From WLMZ01 sp037140375 (lineage in GTDB: Bacteria > Actinomycetota > Acidimicrobiia > Acidimicrobiales > Ilumatobacteraceae), in assembly GCA_037140375.1 (NCBI GenBank), contig JBAXER010000027.1, forward strand, positions 1 through 33,691: a stretch of 33,691 nt of DNA, in the 5' to 3' direction. Shown here piece after piece: positions 8,776 through 17,668 of the stretch. Position 1 is the stretch's first letter. The number at the start of each line of letters is the position of its first letter. The notes under the pieces were generated by a model. It did no database searches and was not told where the DNA came from. It worked only from the letters and a program-made list of their open reading frames with translations. The position numbers were made by a program, and so were the translations under genes.

Positions 8776-8781
8776 GCCGCC

Positions 8782-8812
8782 AGCCTAGACATTCGGGGCG
8801 ATCTATTGGCAA
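8782..8812 (-). promoter_or_regulatory. Leaderless promoter of the TetR gene
   Basis: On the minus strand TTGCCA (8807-8812) is followed by 19 bp, TAGGCT (8782-8787), 6 nt and GTG 8775. The spacer is long, so the -35 call is tentative. Confidence 0.5.
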
Positions 8813-8824
8813 ATGACTGCCGAT
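8805..8824. promoter_or_regulatory. Imperfect inverted repeat over the TetR -35 region
   Basis: Read on the plus strand, ATTGGCA and TGCCGAT are 7-bp arms with one mismatch and a 6-bp spacer. The site overlaps the proposed -35 box of the TetR gene. Its sequence differs from the TGACAC operator, so it may bind another protein or be chance. Confidence 0.35.
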
Positions 8825-8855
8825 TGTTGCGGCTCCCGGAGGGCCGTTCCATCAA

Positions 8856-8884
8856 TTGACACCCTAAGTGTCAGTACGTAGGGT
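8856..8884 (+). promoter_or_regulatory. Strong leaderless promoter of the halohydrin dehalogenase gene
   Basis: The consensus -35 TTGACA (8856-8861) is followed by exactly 17 bp and TAGGGT (8879-8884), then 7 nt to the ATG at 8892. It is the best promoter in the window, and its geometry equals that of the MBL promoter at 842-870. Confidence 0.85.
8857..8873. promoter_or_regulatory. Palindromic operator TGACAC-N5-GTGTCA (copy 2)
   Basis: TGACACCCTAAGTGTCA is a perfect 6+6 inverted repeat with a 5-bp spacer. It overlaps the -35 box and the front of the spacer, fitting a repressor site. A search by eye found only one other such site in the window, at 853-869. Confidence 0.75.
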
Positions 8885-8891
8885 TACGCCC

Positions 8892-9635
8892 ATGGAACAA
8901 CCACGACGCGTTGCGTTAATCGCTGCAGCCGGTTTCTACGTCGGCCCACACCTCGCCCGAATTCTCGCCGCACGCGGCCACGACCTCGTGCTCGGCGATC
9001 CCGATGCAGGCCTTGTCGAAGAACTTGTCGCTGGCGGCACCAATGTCGAAGCCGTCAGTGGCACCCGAGATCTGGTCAAGCGCGAGTCATCACAACGACT
9101 CGTTGATGCTGCGATGAACCGGTTCGGCCGAATCGATTCGGCCACCGCCTTCTCGGGCCTCATCGTCACCGGTCGATTTATGAACTCGAAGGTTGAAGAT
9201 CTCGAAACCGTGATGCAGGGTTGCATGGTCGCTCCGTATCACTTCATGCAAACAGTGCTTGCGCCAATGATCGAGCAGGGCGAGGGCCAGGTGTTGGTGA
9301 TCACCAGCGCTAGCGGCGCCCGGGCCACACCAGAAGCACCGTTATATTCGGCCGCACGCGCCGGCGCCAACCACCTCGTTCACAACGTGGCTCACGAAGT
9401 GGCGCGGCACAACGTGCAGGTCAACGCCATTGGCACGAACTACATGGACTTCCCCGAGTTTCGTCGTGCCTCTGGTGCCGACGATCCAGCGATCATGGCC
9501 AAGATCGAGCGCAAAGTGCCGCTCGGTCGCTTGGGCACGATGGAAGAATTCGCCAACTTCTGCACACCATGGGTCGACGGCACCAGCCGCTTCACCACGG
9601 GTCAGTTCGTCTCATACGCCGGCGGCTGGGCCTGA
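8892..9635 (+). CDS. hheG: Halohydrin dehalogenase, G-type (HheG-like)
   Basis: The 247-aa protein has the SDR fold but the halohydrin dehalogenase triad Ser139, Tyr152, Arg156, spaced S-x12-Y-x3-R; arginine replaces the SDR lysine. The N-terminal NAD(P) glycine motif is gone and AAAGFYVG stands there, as in HheG where the space is used for the halide. Stretches such as NAIGTNYMDFP, PLGRLGT and TGQF with a terminal GGW match my memory of HheG from Ilumatobacter coccineus. Such enzymes turn vicinal haloalcohols into epoxides and open epoxides with small anions, without a redox cofactor. Odd: the Thr of the family motif T-x4-[FY]-x-G is Ala11. The start at 8892 is fixed by the promoter; the frame opens earlier at 8868. 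The DinB-like gene follows after 66 bp. Confidence 0.85.
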   Translation: MEQPRRVALIAAAGFYVGPHLARILAARGHDLVLGDPDAGLVEELVAGGTNVEAVSGTRDLVKRESSQRLVDAAMNRFGRIDSATAFSGLIVTGRFMNSKVEDLETVMQGCMVAPYHFMQTVLAPMIEQGEGQVLVITSASGARATPEAPLYSAARAGANHLVHNVAHEVARHNVQVNAIGTNYMDFPEFRRASGADDPAIMAKIERKVPLGRLGTMEEFANFCTPWVDGTSRFTTGQFVSYAGGWA

Positions 9636-9643
9636 GTAACCTC

Positions 9644-9690
9644 TCGCCCAAACGCCTGATTCGCCAAACGCACTATTCACTCGCCAAAAC
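9644..9690. repeat. Degenerate tandem repeat TCGCCAAACGC x3
   Basis: TCGCCCAAACGC (9644), TCGCCAAACGC (9661) and TCGCCAAAAC (9681) follow one another at about 17-20 bp between the dehalogenase and DinB genes. They may be a small duplication; no dyad symmetry is seen. Confidence 0.45.
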
Positions 9691-9701
9691 CGGAGCACAC
9701 C

Positions 9702-10268
9702 ATGCCTGAAATGACTCTCGATTCACTGCAACGCCGTATGCGCGCGATGCATTCGCTGTATTACCAGGCCACCGAATCAATGGACCTCGAGCACGTAAAC
9801 CACTTCGAGCGCGAAGGTGTGTTGCCCATCGCGTTCAGCTTGTTTCACTACACCAACATGCAAGATGCATCGTTCATGATGCTCACCGGCATTGCACCCG
9901 TGTGGAACGACGAATGGCAAAGCCGCGTGCAGATGACCATCAACGATCACGGCAAGCACAAGACCGTCGACGAAATGATTCATCAGCGCATCGGCGACTT
10001 CGAAGCCTTCAAGGAATACATGCGCACCGTGTTCGATCGCACCGAGGCCTACCTCGCCCAGCTTGATCCTGCCGATCTCAGTCGTGTTGTTGTTCAGCGC
10101 CCGTTTCCACCGCAGGTGGCCAGCACCTATAGCGCCCGTGTCGCAGCCGACGTCGGTATCACGGTGCTCGACGGTTTCGAATGCTGGTTGTACCAACACG
10201 GCCTTCGCCACATGGGTGAAATCGAACTCGCCCGTGGCCTTGTGGGCCTTGGCGGAATGACCAGCTAG
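9702..10268 (+). CDS. DinB-superfamily protein
   Basis: The 188-aa protein looks like a DinB/YfiT four-helix bundle. The usual metal triad can be placed at His49 (LFHYTNMQD), His166 and His170 (QHGLRHMGEIE). Many members of this fold are metal-dependent thiol transferases or hydrolases that act with mycothiol or bacillithiol, but several have no known function. Its ATG has CGGAG about 7 nt upstream, unlike the leaderless genes around it. Because it lies directly after the halohydrin dehalogenase it may share its transcript. If so, thiol-dependent removal of an epoxide product would be a sensible role (inference). It converges with the geranylgeranyl-reductase-like gene over a hairpin terminator. 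Confidence 0.8.
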   Translation: MPEMTLDSLQRRMRAMHSLYYQATESMDLEHVNHFEREGVLPIAFSLFHYTNMQDASFMMLTGIAPVWNDEWQSRVQMTINDHGKHKTVDEMIHQRIGDFEAFKEYMRTVFDRTEAYLAQLDPADLSRVVVQRPFPPQVASTYSARVAADVGITVLDGFECWLYQHGLRHMGEIELARGLVGLGGMTS

Positions 10269-10276
10269 TAGCCGAG

Positions 10277-10299
10277 CGCGCTCGTTACGAACGAGCGCG
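10277..10299. terminator. Strong hairpin between convergent genes
   Basis: CGCGCTCGTT, loop ACG, AACGAGCGCG: a perfect 10-bp stem with a 3-nt loop. TTTT follows two bases later on the plus strand, so it ends the DinB transcript. Its arms reach into the last codons of the minus-strand flavoprotein gene (stop at 10285). Confidence 0.75.
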
Positions 10300-11517
10300 A
10301 GTTTTGCGAAGCAACGGATCTGCCAACGCCAGCGAGCGGTCGGCGAGGCGCATCACCCGACCAGACGCGCCAGGCGTCTGGCCATCGATGAGGTTGCCCA
10401 TCACGGCCAACGTGATATCGGCCGTGGTCTGCGTGCCCACCGCGATGCGCAGACCGGTACGCAGAATCCACGGATGACCAATCAGGAAACTGAACCGGCG
10501 CCCGGTGCGCAAAAAGGCATCGAACCGTTCGCCGACCTGTTTGTCATATGCCTGTGGTGCAGTCGCCACGTCGGCGAGGAAAAGGTCTACTGCAAGCGTG
10601 CCGCTCTCGAGTCCGTAGTCGATGCCTTCGCCGTTCATCGGATTTACGAAGCCGGCTGAGTCGCCGACGGCTACCCAACCCGGACCATGACGGCGCACGC
10701 AACTCATCGGCAGGCGCCACGCTCGCGGCTTCTCGATGTACTCGCCAAGGCCCCATGGTTCGCGAACAATCGCGGCGTACTGATCGAGCAAGGTATTGAG
10801 GTTGAGTTTCTTGAAACCCTGCATTGTGCTGAGCGCACCGACGCCGATGTTGACCGTGCCGTCGCCCGCGGGAAACATCCAGCCATACCCGGGTACCGGG
10901 GTTCCGTGCTCGTCGCGTAGCGACAAGCACGCCTCAAGATGGCGCTCGGCATGACGTGGGGTGGTGGCATAGGCGCGGATGGCGAGGCCAAATGGTTCGT
11001 CGGGATCGCGCTTGGCCCCGAGCATCTTGGCCGCAGCGCCCTGCGCGCCGGTAGCGAGGATTGTGAATGGCGCGGTGAACGTTTCGGAGCCACCGCTGGC
11101 ACTCACGACACTGACGCCAACAACGCGGTCACCATCGAGCACAGGCAACGCTTCGCAATCGAAGCGCACCTCGGCGCCAGCGGCAATAGCGGCGTCGATC
11201 AAAAACGTGTCGAAGCGCCGACGCGGCCATACGGCGCCATGGTTTGGAAAGCGATCGGTGGTGGGCCACAAAAGTTCGCGTGTGGTCTTACCAGCGATCA
11301 TCCGCAAGCCATCGATGCGGTGGGCACCGGCAATCGACAAGTCGAGATCGTTCAGCGCCGCAACGGCTCGCGGCGTGAGTCCGTCGCCGCACACCTTGTC
11401 GCGACCATGAGGGCCCTTCTCGAACAGCATCACCCGAACACCAGCACGGGCGGCGCGTAGCGCAGCCGCAGCACCTGCTGGGCCTCCGCCGATGACGAGC
11501 AAGTCACGTTGATTCAC
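10285..11517 (-). CDS. Geranylgeranyl reductase-family FAD-dependent oxidoreductase
   Basis: The 410-aa protein is a flavoprotein of the geranylgeranyl reductase/PHBH-like family. It has the FAD dinucleotide motif IGGGPAGAAAA at the N-terminus, the DKVCGDGLTPRA block typical of the family, ATGAQG in the middle, and the second FAD motif WVAVGDSAGFVNPMNGEGI. Known members saturate double bonds in prenyl chains of quinones, chlorophyll or archaeal lipids; mycobacterial MenJ reduces a menaquinone isoprene. Full length and no missing motif. The start is GTG 11517; CAGGCT lies 6 nt upstream, close to the TANNNT leaderless pattern. It follows the YjjW gene by 49 bp, so it may be expressed with the glycyl-radical genes. 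Confidence 0.88.
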   Translation of the reverse strand: MNQRDLLVIGGGPAGAAAALRAARAGVRVMLFEKGPHGRDKVCGDGLTPRAVAALNDLDLSIAGAHRIDGLRMIAGKTTRELLWPTTDRFPNHGAVWPRRRFDTFLIDAAIAAGAEVRFDCEALPVLDGDRVVGVSVVSASGGSETFTAPFTILATGAQGAAAKMLGAKRDPDEPFGLAIRAYATTPRHAERHLEACLSLRDEHGTPVPGYGWMFPAGDGTVNIGVGALSTMQGFKKLNLNTLLDQYAAIVREPWGLGEYIEKPRAWRLPMSCVRRHGPGWVAVGDSAGFVNPMNGEGIDYGLESGTLAVDLFLADVATAPQAYDKQVGERFDAFLRTGRRFSFLIGHPWILRTGLRIAVGTQTTADITLAVMGNLIDGQTPGASGRVMRLADRSLALADPLLRKTRARS

Positions 11518-11566
11518 CCAACAAGCCTGCCAGAGTCACGCCGCGTTCGCTCCAACTTGCGCGACC

Positions 11567-12421
11567 TCAAATCGAGATGATTCGCGACATCCCAGCGTCA
11601 CGCATGATCTGCGCATAGCCGGTCATCGCCTCAAGGTTGGGCTCGCTGATGACTCTGCCATTGTGTCGAACACCGTGACACCGAAAGCCAATGAGCTTCA
11701 AGCGCATCAGCGGATCGATGTCGTGGAGCCACGCACCTGTGCGAGCAAGTGCATCAGGTGAATCGTTGACACCGGGCAGTAACAGCAAACGCACCTCGGC
11801 AAGCTTGCCCATCGAGTACAACAGCTTGATGCTTGCCAGCACCTCTTCGTTTGAGTGGCCGGTCATCGCCAAATGCGTGTCGGGATCAAGTGCTTTGAGG
11901 TCGACCATCACCCCATCAACAACCGGTTCAAGATCGAGCCACACGCTCTGCGGCGCTGCTCCATTCGAATCGATAAATCGGGTGAGTCGGTTCAGCTTGT
12001 GGTCCGACTTCATTGCCTCGAACAATTCGCCCACAAATACAGGCTGCTGGGTGGCTTCGCCGCCAGAGAGCGTGATGCCCGAAAGAAACGGCGCGGGTCC
12101 ACGAATCTGATCGAGCACCTGAGGCACGCTCATGTGACGCGCCTTGGGAGTGGAGTCGTGTGGACACCAGCCAACGCAACTGTCACTGCCAACGCATGCA
12201 GCGGGGTCCCACAGCACATCCCCAGCCGCGGTGAGGCTCAGCGCGCCCGACTCGCAGACTCCAACACATTCGCCACAGTTGTTACACACATTGATCGTGT
12301 ACGGGTTATGGCAGGCAATGCAGTCAAAATTGCACCCTTGGAGGAACACCACGCAGCGGTTACCCGGACCATCGACCGAGGAGAACCGCACGATGTCGCA
12401 GACCAGCGCAGTGGCACTCAT
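11567..12421 (-). CDS. yjjW: Glycyl radical enzyme activase, YjjW type (radical SAM)
   Basis: The 284-aa protein is a radical SAM enzyme that places the glycyl radical on its partner. The SAM [4Fe-4S] cluster is bound by Cys30, Cys34 and Cys37 (CNFDCIACHNP). A ferredoxin-like insert follows, with Cys46, Cys49, Cys52 and Cys56 and then Cys76, Cys82 and Cys86, enough for two more clusters, as in YjjW and other GRE activases. The GGE motif for SAM is in TLSGGEATQQP. The ATG at 12421 overlaps the YjjI stop as ATGA, showing translational coupling. A longer upstream frame is ignored for that reason. The enzyme needs anoxic or low-oxygen conditions to work. Confidence 0.93.
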   Translation of the reverse strand: MSATALVCDIVRFSSVDGPGNRCVVFLQGCNFDCIACHNPYTINVCNNCGECVGVCESGALSLTAAGDVLWDPAACVGSDSCVGWCPHDSTPKARHMSVPQVLDQIRGPAPFLSGITLSGGEATQQPVFVGELFEAMKSDHKLNRLTRFIDSNGAAPQSVWLDLEPVVDGVMVDLKALDPDTHLAMTGHSNEEVLASIKLLYSMGKLAEVRLLLLPGVNDSPDALARTGAWLHDIDPLMRLKLIGFRCHGVRHNGRVISEPNLEAMTGYAQIMRDAGMSRIISI

Positions 12422-13983
12422 ACCGGCGCTCCAAACAGCGCGACGGGTGCGGCGGCGCGCTCGTGACTCACCATCCGCTTCGGCCGACGCCACGTGACAT
12501 GCGACGCTGCCTCGGTAGCAGCGCCAAGCAGTGTGCTTGAATGCCGCACGCCATCGGCAATGTGTTCAAGATCGCTCTTGCGTACGAGATAGCCCGTGAT
12601 GCGAATGAAGTCGTTTGAGTCGAGGTTGAACGTGAAGTCGCGCATGCCCTCTCGGAACGCTCCGCGGATGATGTCGACCACTGATTCGGGGTTTGCGCGG
12701 GCCGTGTTATCGAGATGAAACACATCGCTCACGCCCGACTCAAACAGATAGTGGTGCGGAGCCACGGCCCTGATGTGCTCGTACACGCTGGGCTCTGAAC
12801 CAACCGCAATGCGGGTGCCCGCCGTTACTCCGATATCGCTGTCGATGCCTGACTGCGAGTGCAAGAACGCTCGGCCAGCATTAGCTTCGCAATGCGGCAG
12901 CGGACGGTTGGCCACTAACGCCGCCACTTCGCCCGTGATGCGATACGACAGTTCGTTCGCGATCTGGTCGTTGCCATAGGTGCCACCGAGTCCTTGCATC
13001 AGCATCAGCTGATCAACCGCTTCGGCCAGCCCAAACACGCCGAACATCGCCGAGAACTTGTTGAGGGCAATCAGACCTTCATCGATCAGCCAGAGGTGAT
13101 CGTAGAAGTGCGCATCCTCAACGAGATGACGAACGCGAGCCTCGATCAGTTCGCTCGCCAACTCGACGTACTGCACCAAAGCGACGTCGAAGAACGCTTG
13201 CACATCGCCCGTATGGTTGCGCACGAGTTCGGCCAAGTTGAGCCGCACCAAGGTGTGCGCACCGCCGCCAATTGGCAGCGAGTTGTAGCAACTCACGACG
13301 CCGTAGCGATCACCTAAATCACTGACCATCATTTCGTGATTCACAAAGTGTGGGTGCCCACTTTCGAACACCGTGCGCACTGCATCAAGCAGCAGATCAT
13401 CGGGAGTGCGCTTGCGATCAACCTTCAGCGTCACGTTGGGAACGACCTGCTTCAATTCGCGTTCGAGTTGCAAGACAGCTCGGGCCATCACCGAGTCATC
13501 GGGCCCAATGTTTACGTGCACAAACGCGTCGGGCAGGATTCGATCGAGGGCACGCCAAAACGGACGCAAGGCGCTCACAACTTCGCCAACTGCCATGCCC
13601 ACCGTGAATGGCGCGAGCACGTTGTCGAGATCACCGAGATACACCGGGTACCCGGTGATCGATGGCACCTGGGTGTACATCGCCATCAAGAACCACAGCG
13701 CTTCATTGAGATTGGTAGGGGCATCAAGCTCGAGGTAGTGCGAACCCTGCTGAATGGCGAGCTGATAGTCGGGCAAGAGGTAGCGAGCGCGATACGGAGC
13801 ATGACCCTCGAACATGTCGCAGATGATGCGCTTGTTCAGCGCCGCGGCGCAGGCGTCGCTCACTGCAGGTGCATCAAGTGCTTCCTCAGCGAGGTTGGCC
13901 AGACGAGCCACGCGCTGGTGGTACGTGAGGGTGTGATCACCAATCAGCGAACGGCCCACCGACCGCAATTCGTGCATCTCCAT
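12418..13983 (-). CDS. yjjI: Glycyl radical enzyme, YjjI family (DUF3029)
   Basis: The 521-aa protein closely follows E. coli YjjI (about 516 aa), with shared blocks ICDMFEGHAPYRARYLLPDY, IGPDDS, YGVVSCYNSLPIGGG, SAMFG and HSQSGIDSDIG. The thiyl cysteine is Cys232 and the glycyl radical site is Gly464 in RITGY, close to the C-terminus as the family demands. The substrate of YjjI was not known to me; sequence gives no further hint. ATG 13983 has AAGGAG 9 nt upstream; an earlier GTG at 14007 includes that site and is rejected, while ATG 13977 is also possible. It is coupled to yjjW. Such enzymes are cut by oxygen at the radical, so expression in low oxygen is expected. Confidence 0.95.
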   Translation of the reverse strand: MEMHELRSVGRSLIGDHTLTYHQRVARLANLAEEALDAPAVSDACAAALNKRIICDMFEGHAPYRARYLLPDYQLAIQQGSHYLELDAPTNLNEALWFLMAMYTQVPSITGYPVYLGDLDNVLAPFTVGMAVGEVVSALRPFWRALDRILPDAFVHVNIGPDDSVMARAVLQLERELKQVVPNVTLKVDRKRTPDDLLLDAVRTVFESGHPHFVNHEMMVSDLGDRYGVVSCYNSLPIGGGAHTLVRLNLAELVRNHTGDVQAFFDVALVQYVELASELIEARVRHLVEDAHFYDHLWLIDEGLIALNKFSAMFGVFGLAEAVDQLMLMQGLGGTYGNDQIANELSYRITGEVAALVANRPLPHCEANAGRAFLHSQSGIDSDIGVTAGTRIAVGSEPSVYEHIRAVAPHHYLFESGVSDVFHLDNTARANPESVVDIIRGAFREGMRDFTFNLDSNDFIRITGYLVRKSDLEHIADGVRHSSTLLGAATEAASHVTWRRPKRMVSHERAAAPVALFGAPV

Positions 13984-14065
13984 AACAACCCGCTCCTTGC
14001 GGCTCACCGCGCTTTCATACTTCCGCCTGATTCAGTGTGCTCTGAGGCCGTAGGAGCTGAAAGGG

Positions 14066-16612
14066 TCAAAGGTCCCGAGATGGTTGTCTCTCATGCCCCT
14101 TCGGTGAGCGGCGCTTGAGCGGCTCAGACCAGATGGTGGTGGCGATGATCACCACGAACAGCACCACCCAACCCGATGCAGGGAAGGGCTCAGCTTGCAA
14201 CAACGTTGCCAGCGGATGCAGATACACGCTGCCCACGGTGGCCAAGGCAATGACCCCGAAGGCACCCGCCAACTGCACTGTGGGGCGAAGACCAACGCTC
14301 CAAAACGGAGCGTGGGGTGCGCGCTCAACCACCAGTAACAGTGCCTGGCTCGCTAACAACGCTGCGAAGCCGAACCCGCGTGCCTGCTCGGTGGACCAGC
14401 CTCGAGCGAGCGCCCCGAGGTACAACCCCAGAATGCCGCCGGCAAGGGCAATACCTACGGCGTAGGGCCGCCACAACGCAGCAAAGCCAAGTCCGCTGCT
14501 CGCTGGCCGAGGCGCTCGAGTCATCACGTCGTCCTCGGCGGCATCGGCTTGAAAGACCAACGACACCACTGGATGAAGCAACAACTCAAGCAAGATCAAA
14601 TGCACGGGGAGCAACAAGAGCGGTCGCCCAAGCAACGGAACGATCAGTGCCGTGAGTAATAGCGGCGCATGAAACGCAATCAGGTAGCCAAAGGCATGCG
14701 CCAAGTTGTCGTAGATGCGCCGACCGTTGCGTACTGCGTGCACGATGGTGGCGAAGTTGTCGTCGAGCAACACGATGGTCGCCGCTTCACGTGCAACCTC
14801 CGTGCCGCGCTTACCCATCGCCACGCCGATGTCAGCGGCCCTCAACGCCGGAGCATCGTTGGTGCCATCACCGGTCATCGCAACCACTTCACCCTGAGCG
14901 CGCAGCTCGACGACCAGACGATGTTTGTGTTCGGGTCGAGTACGTGCAAACACGTTTGCAGTTGCGGCTAAAGCCGTGAACTCAGCGTCGGTGGCGGCGT
15001 CAAGTTGGTCGCCGGTGGCGATGAGATCGCCGTCGATTCCGTCGTGAGGAAGTCGCAGACCCTCGGCCACGGCATGCGCTGTAGCCGGATGATCGCCCGT
15101 GATCATGATCACTCGAATGCCAGCGGTTCGGCACTGCTCAAGCGCCTCGGCAACGCCTTCTCGAACGGGATCACTGAACGCAATCAGGCCCACATATGTC
15201 AGCCCCGACTCGTCACCCACACGGTTACCGCTCGGCCCATCGCTGTCGCCCGCAGAGACGGCAATCACACGCATGCCTTGTTCAGCAAAGGTGTCGTGTG
15301 ACTGCTGAGCGACGCGCAGCATTTCACGGGTCGCCGCACCGTCGGACGTCGCCGCAACGTGGCGCATGACCCCTTCGATTGATCCTTTCGCCACCACGCG
15401 ATGCGTGCCATCGGCTAACCGCCACACGTGGGTGATGTATTTGTCAACCGGGTCAAATGGCCAGTCGGCCACAAGCGCGGCCCGATGCACAGACGACATA
15501 GAGATTCCTGCATGCTCGGCGTAGTCCACAATCGCCCGATCGAGCGGGTCATACGGGTCGGGCTCACACGCGAGCACCGCGTTTGTGAGAAACGTTGCGA
15601 GCTCATTTCCGTGCGTGGTCACCACAGCGCCGGTGACCACCGCTGCCACAGCAAGATGGCCTTGAGTGAGGGTCCCTGTCTTGTCGGTGCAGATCACCGT
15701 TGTCGAGCCAAGGGTCTCGACCCCAGGGAGGCGACGAACCAACGCATCGCCGCGAGCAAGCTCCCACGCACCGAGCGCGAGATAGAGCGCGTAGACCATT
15801 GAGAACTCTTCGGGTATCGCTGCGATCGCCAGGCTGACTCCAGCGATCACGGCTTGCCCAACGCCGCGGCCTCGCAACAACTCGGCGGCCATCACCGCAG
15901 CGCAAACCACCGCGGCCACAATCGCCAGCACCCGCACCAAGCGACCCAATGCACGCTGCAGCGGAGTGGCCGGCGAACGCACGCCAGCAACCAACGTGCC
16001 GATCTGCCCGTAGCGGGTACGGGCTCCGGTGGCAGTCACTCTGGCCAACGAGCGCCCGGCCAACACCGTTGTGCCAGCCCACGCGCGATCGTCATGATCA
16101 TCACCGTCAATCGACTTCACGGCCGGCAGCGACTCACCGGTCAACGTGGATTCGTCGACCAAGAACTGGGTGAGATCAATGAGTTGCACATCGGCAGCGA
16201 TGATGTCGCCTTCGTGCAGCAGCATCACATCGCCGACCACGATCTCTTCGGTCAGCACCGACACAAGCTCGCCATCGCGAATCACCGACGCCGTCGGGGC
16301 AATCAACTGCCGCAACTTCTCAAGCGTTCGCTCGGACCTCGCCTCAAGCACCCAGCCAACACCGGCGATAGGGATCAGCGCGACAAGCACCACGATGGCA
16401 TCGGTGGCCTCACCGATGAACAAATAGGTCGGCGCCGCCACAAGCAGCAACGCCACCATCGGATCCGCGAATGGGCCAAGCCAACGTTTCCACCAACTGC
16501 GACGGGCGGCGGCAACCAAGCGATTGGGGCCATCGGCGATGAGTCGCTGCTGCGCCTCAGCTGTGCTGAGTGCGCCAACCCCAATCGGAATATGAAATGC
16601 GACGTCGTTCAT
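14066..16612 (-). CDS. Cation-transporting P-type ATPase (P2-like)
   Basis: The 848-aa integral membrane pump has the whole P-type set: actuator motif TGES (158-161), phosphorylation site Asp310 in DKTGTLT, nucleotide-domain KGSIEG, MITGDHP, and hinge GDGTNDAP. Hydrophobic pairs appear at about 50-90 and 225-280, and more near the C-terminus, giving about ten helices. The M4 ion motif is PEEF (267-270) where Ca2+ pumps have PEGL, so the ion cannot be assigned. No heavy-metal CxxC domain or CPC motif is present, which excludes the P1B class. The ATG at 16612 lacks a clear Shine-Dalgarno sequence. It lies 82 bp upstream of yjjI on the same strand. Confidence 0.92.
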   Translation of the reverse strand: MNDVAFHIPIGVGALSTAEAQQRLIADGPNRLVAAARRSWWKRWLGPFADPMVALLLVAAPTYLFIGEATDAIVVLVALIPIAGVGWVLEARSERTLEKLRQLIAPTASVIRDGELVSVLTEEIVVGDVMLLHEGDIIAADVQLIDLTQFLVDESTLTGESLPAVKSIDGDDHDDRAWAGTTVLAGRSLARVTATGARTRYGQIGTLVAGVRSPATPLQRALGRLVRVLAIVAAVVCAAVMAAELLRGRGVGQAVIAGVSLAIAAIPEEFSMVYALYLALGAWELARGDALVRRLPGVETLGSTTVICTDKTGTLTQGHLAVAAVVTGAVVTTHGNELATFLTNAVLACEPDPYDPLDRAIVDYAEHAGISMSSVHRAALVADWPFDPVDKYITHVWRLADGTHRVVAKGSIEGVMRHVAATSDGAATREMLRVAQQSHDTFAEQGMRVIAVSAGDSDGPSGNRVGDESGLTYVGLIAFSDPVREGVAEALEQCRTAGIRVIMITGDHPATAHAVAEGLRLPHDGIDGDLIATGDQLDAATDAEFTALAATANVFARTRPEHKHRLVVELRAQGEVVAMTGDGTNDAPALRAADIGVAMGKRGTEVAREAATIVLLDDNFATIVHAVRNGRRIYDNLAHAFGYLIAFHAPLLLTALIVPLLGRPLLLLPVHLILLELLLHPVVSLVFQADAAEDDVMTRAPRPASSGLGFAALWRPYAVGIALAGGILGLYLGALARGWSTEQARGFGFAALLASQALLLVVERAPHAPFWSVGLRPTVQLAGAFGVIALATVGSVYLHPLATLLQAEPFPASGWVVLFVVIIATTIWSEPLKRRSPKGHERQPSRDL

Positions 16613-16679
16613 GTAGTGAGCGAGCGCAACGATCTTCGTGTGCCCAACAAAAGAGTAACGATGGGCCTCACCAGCGACT

Positions 16680-16695
16680 AGGGCCGTTGGACCCT
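16680..16695 (-). terminator. Weak hairpin after oleD
   Basis: On the minus strand AGGGTC and GGCCCT can pair around CAAC (one G-T pair) at the oleD stop codon. No T-run follows, so termination is uncertain. Confidence 0.3.
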
Positions 16696-17668
16696 ATTCA
16701 CCGAACCAGTCGCGCAGGCGGCGCAGGCCTTCGTCGATGGTCACCGTTGGCACCCAACCGAGATCGTCGCGGGCAGGTCGAGGATCGAACCAATGCGCCG
16801 TGCCCAGCTGCTCGGCGAGAAACCGAGTGAGCGGCGGTTCGGTGCTTGCCCGACGTACGTTCCAGAGTCGCTCGATAACACCGCCGGCTGCCATTGCCAA
16901 CGGAAGCGGCACCGATCGCGGAGTGGCCTCAATACCCGCGGCTCGACAAATGCCCATTACGAGCTCGCGAATCGGTCGGGGTTCACCGTTAGCAATCACA
17001 TACGCGCGGCCGTTGCAGGCTGCGCCGGGAACCGCCGCGTCGAGCGCGGCAACCAGCGCGCTCGAGGCGCAATCGATATAGGTGGTGTCGATCAGCGCGG
17101 CTCCGTTACCAACGAGAGCCAAGCGACCTGATCGGGCTCTGTCGACAATGCGGCCAACGAGTTGTGTATCGCCGGGACCCCATACGAGGTGAGGGCGGAT
17201 GGTCACAACGGCCAAGGCGTCGCTCGCCGCAGCGCGAGCAAGGTTCTCGCCCAACGCCTTTGACTCGGCGTACCATGCGCCCGACCGGCCGGTGAAGGGT
17301 GCGTCGGCCCCTGCTCCAACAATCGAGTGGCCCGAGTGCGCCACCGACGGCGTAGACACGTGCACCAAACGGCTCACGTTCGCCGCTGCTGCTGCCGCCA
17401 CAACCGACGCCGTACCGTCGACGTTGATGCTGCGGAACTGCTCCCACGAACCAACAACTCCTACCTTCGCGGCGGCGTGAATGATGGCATCGCAACCACG
17501 CGCTGCATCGGCCACCAAGGCTTCGTCGCGCACATCGCCGAGCACCTGATCTGTATCGACCGGGGCTTCGTGACGCTGCAAACACACAACCTCGTCGCCG
17601 CGAGCCAGCAACGTTTCAACGGTTCGGCGCGCAAGCAAACTGCTGGCACCGGTGACCAGAACTTTCAC
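16694..17668 (-). CDS. oleD: OleD, 2-alkyl-3-oxoalkanoate reductase (extended SDR)
   Basis: The 324-aa protein is an extended SDR. In olefin synthesis OleD reduces the beta-keto acid made by OleA to a beta-hydroxy acid with NADPH. The catalytic Ser is in VSTPSVAHSG, and Tyr/Lys in WYAESKALGE. The N-terminal cofactor motif is GASSLLA, where the usual form is GxxGxxG; two glycines are replaced, unusual for OleD. GTG 17668 is chosen as start since it gives the canonical MKVLVTG opening and overlaps the oleBC stop as GTGA; a longer frame from 17713 is less likely. Last gene of the oleA-oleBC-oleD operon. Confidence 0.85.
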   Translation of the reverse strand: MKVLVTGASSLLARRTVETLLARGDEVVCLQRHEAPVDTDQVLGDVRDEALVADAARGCDAIIHAAAKVGVVGSWEQFRSINVDGTASVVAAAAAANVSRLVHVSTPSVAHSGHSIVGAGADAPFTGRSGAWYAESKALGENLARAAASDALAVVTIRPHLVWGPGDTQLVGRIVDRARSGRLALVGNGAALIDTTYIDCASSALVAALDAAVPGAACNGRAYVIANGEPRPIRELVMGICRAAGIEATPRSVPLPLAMAAGGVIERLWNVRRASTEPPLTRFLAEQLGTAHWFDPRPARDDLGWVPTVTIDEGLRRLRDWFGE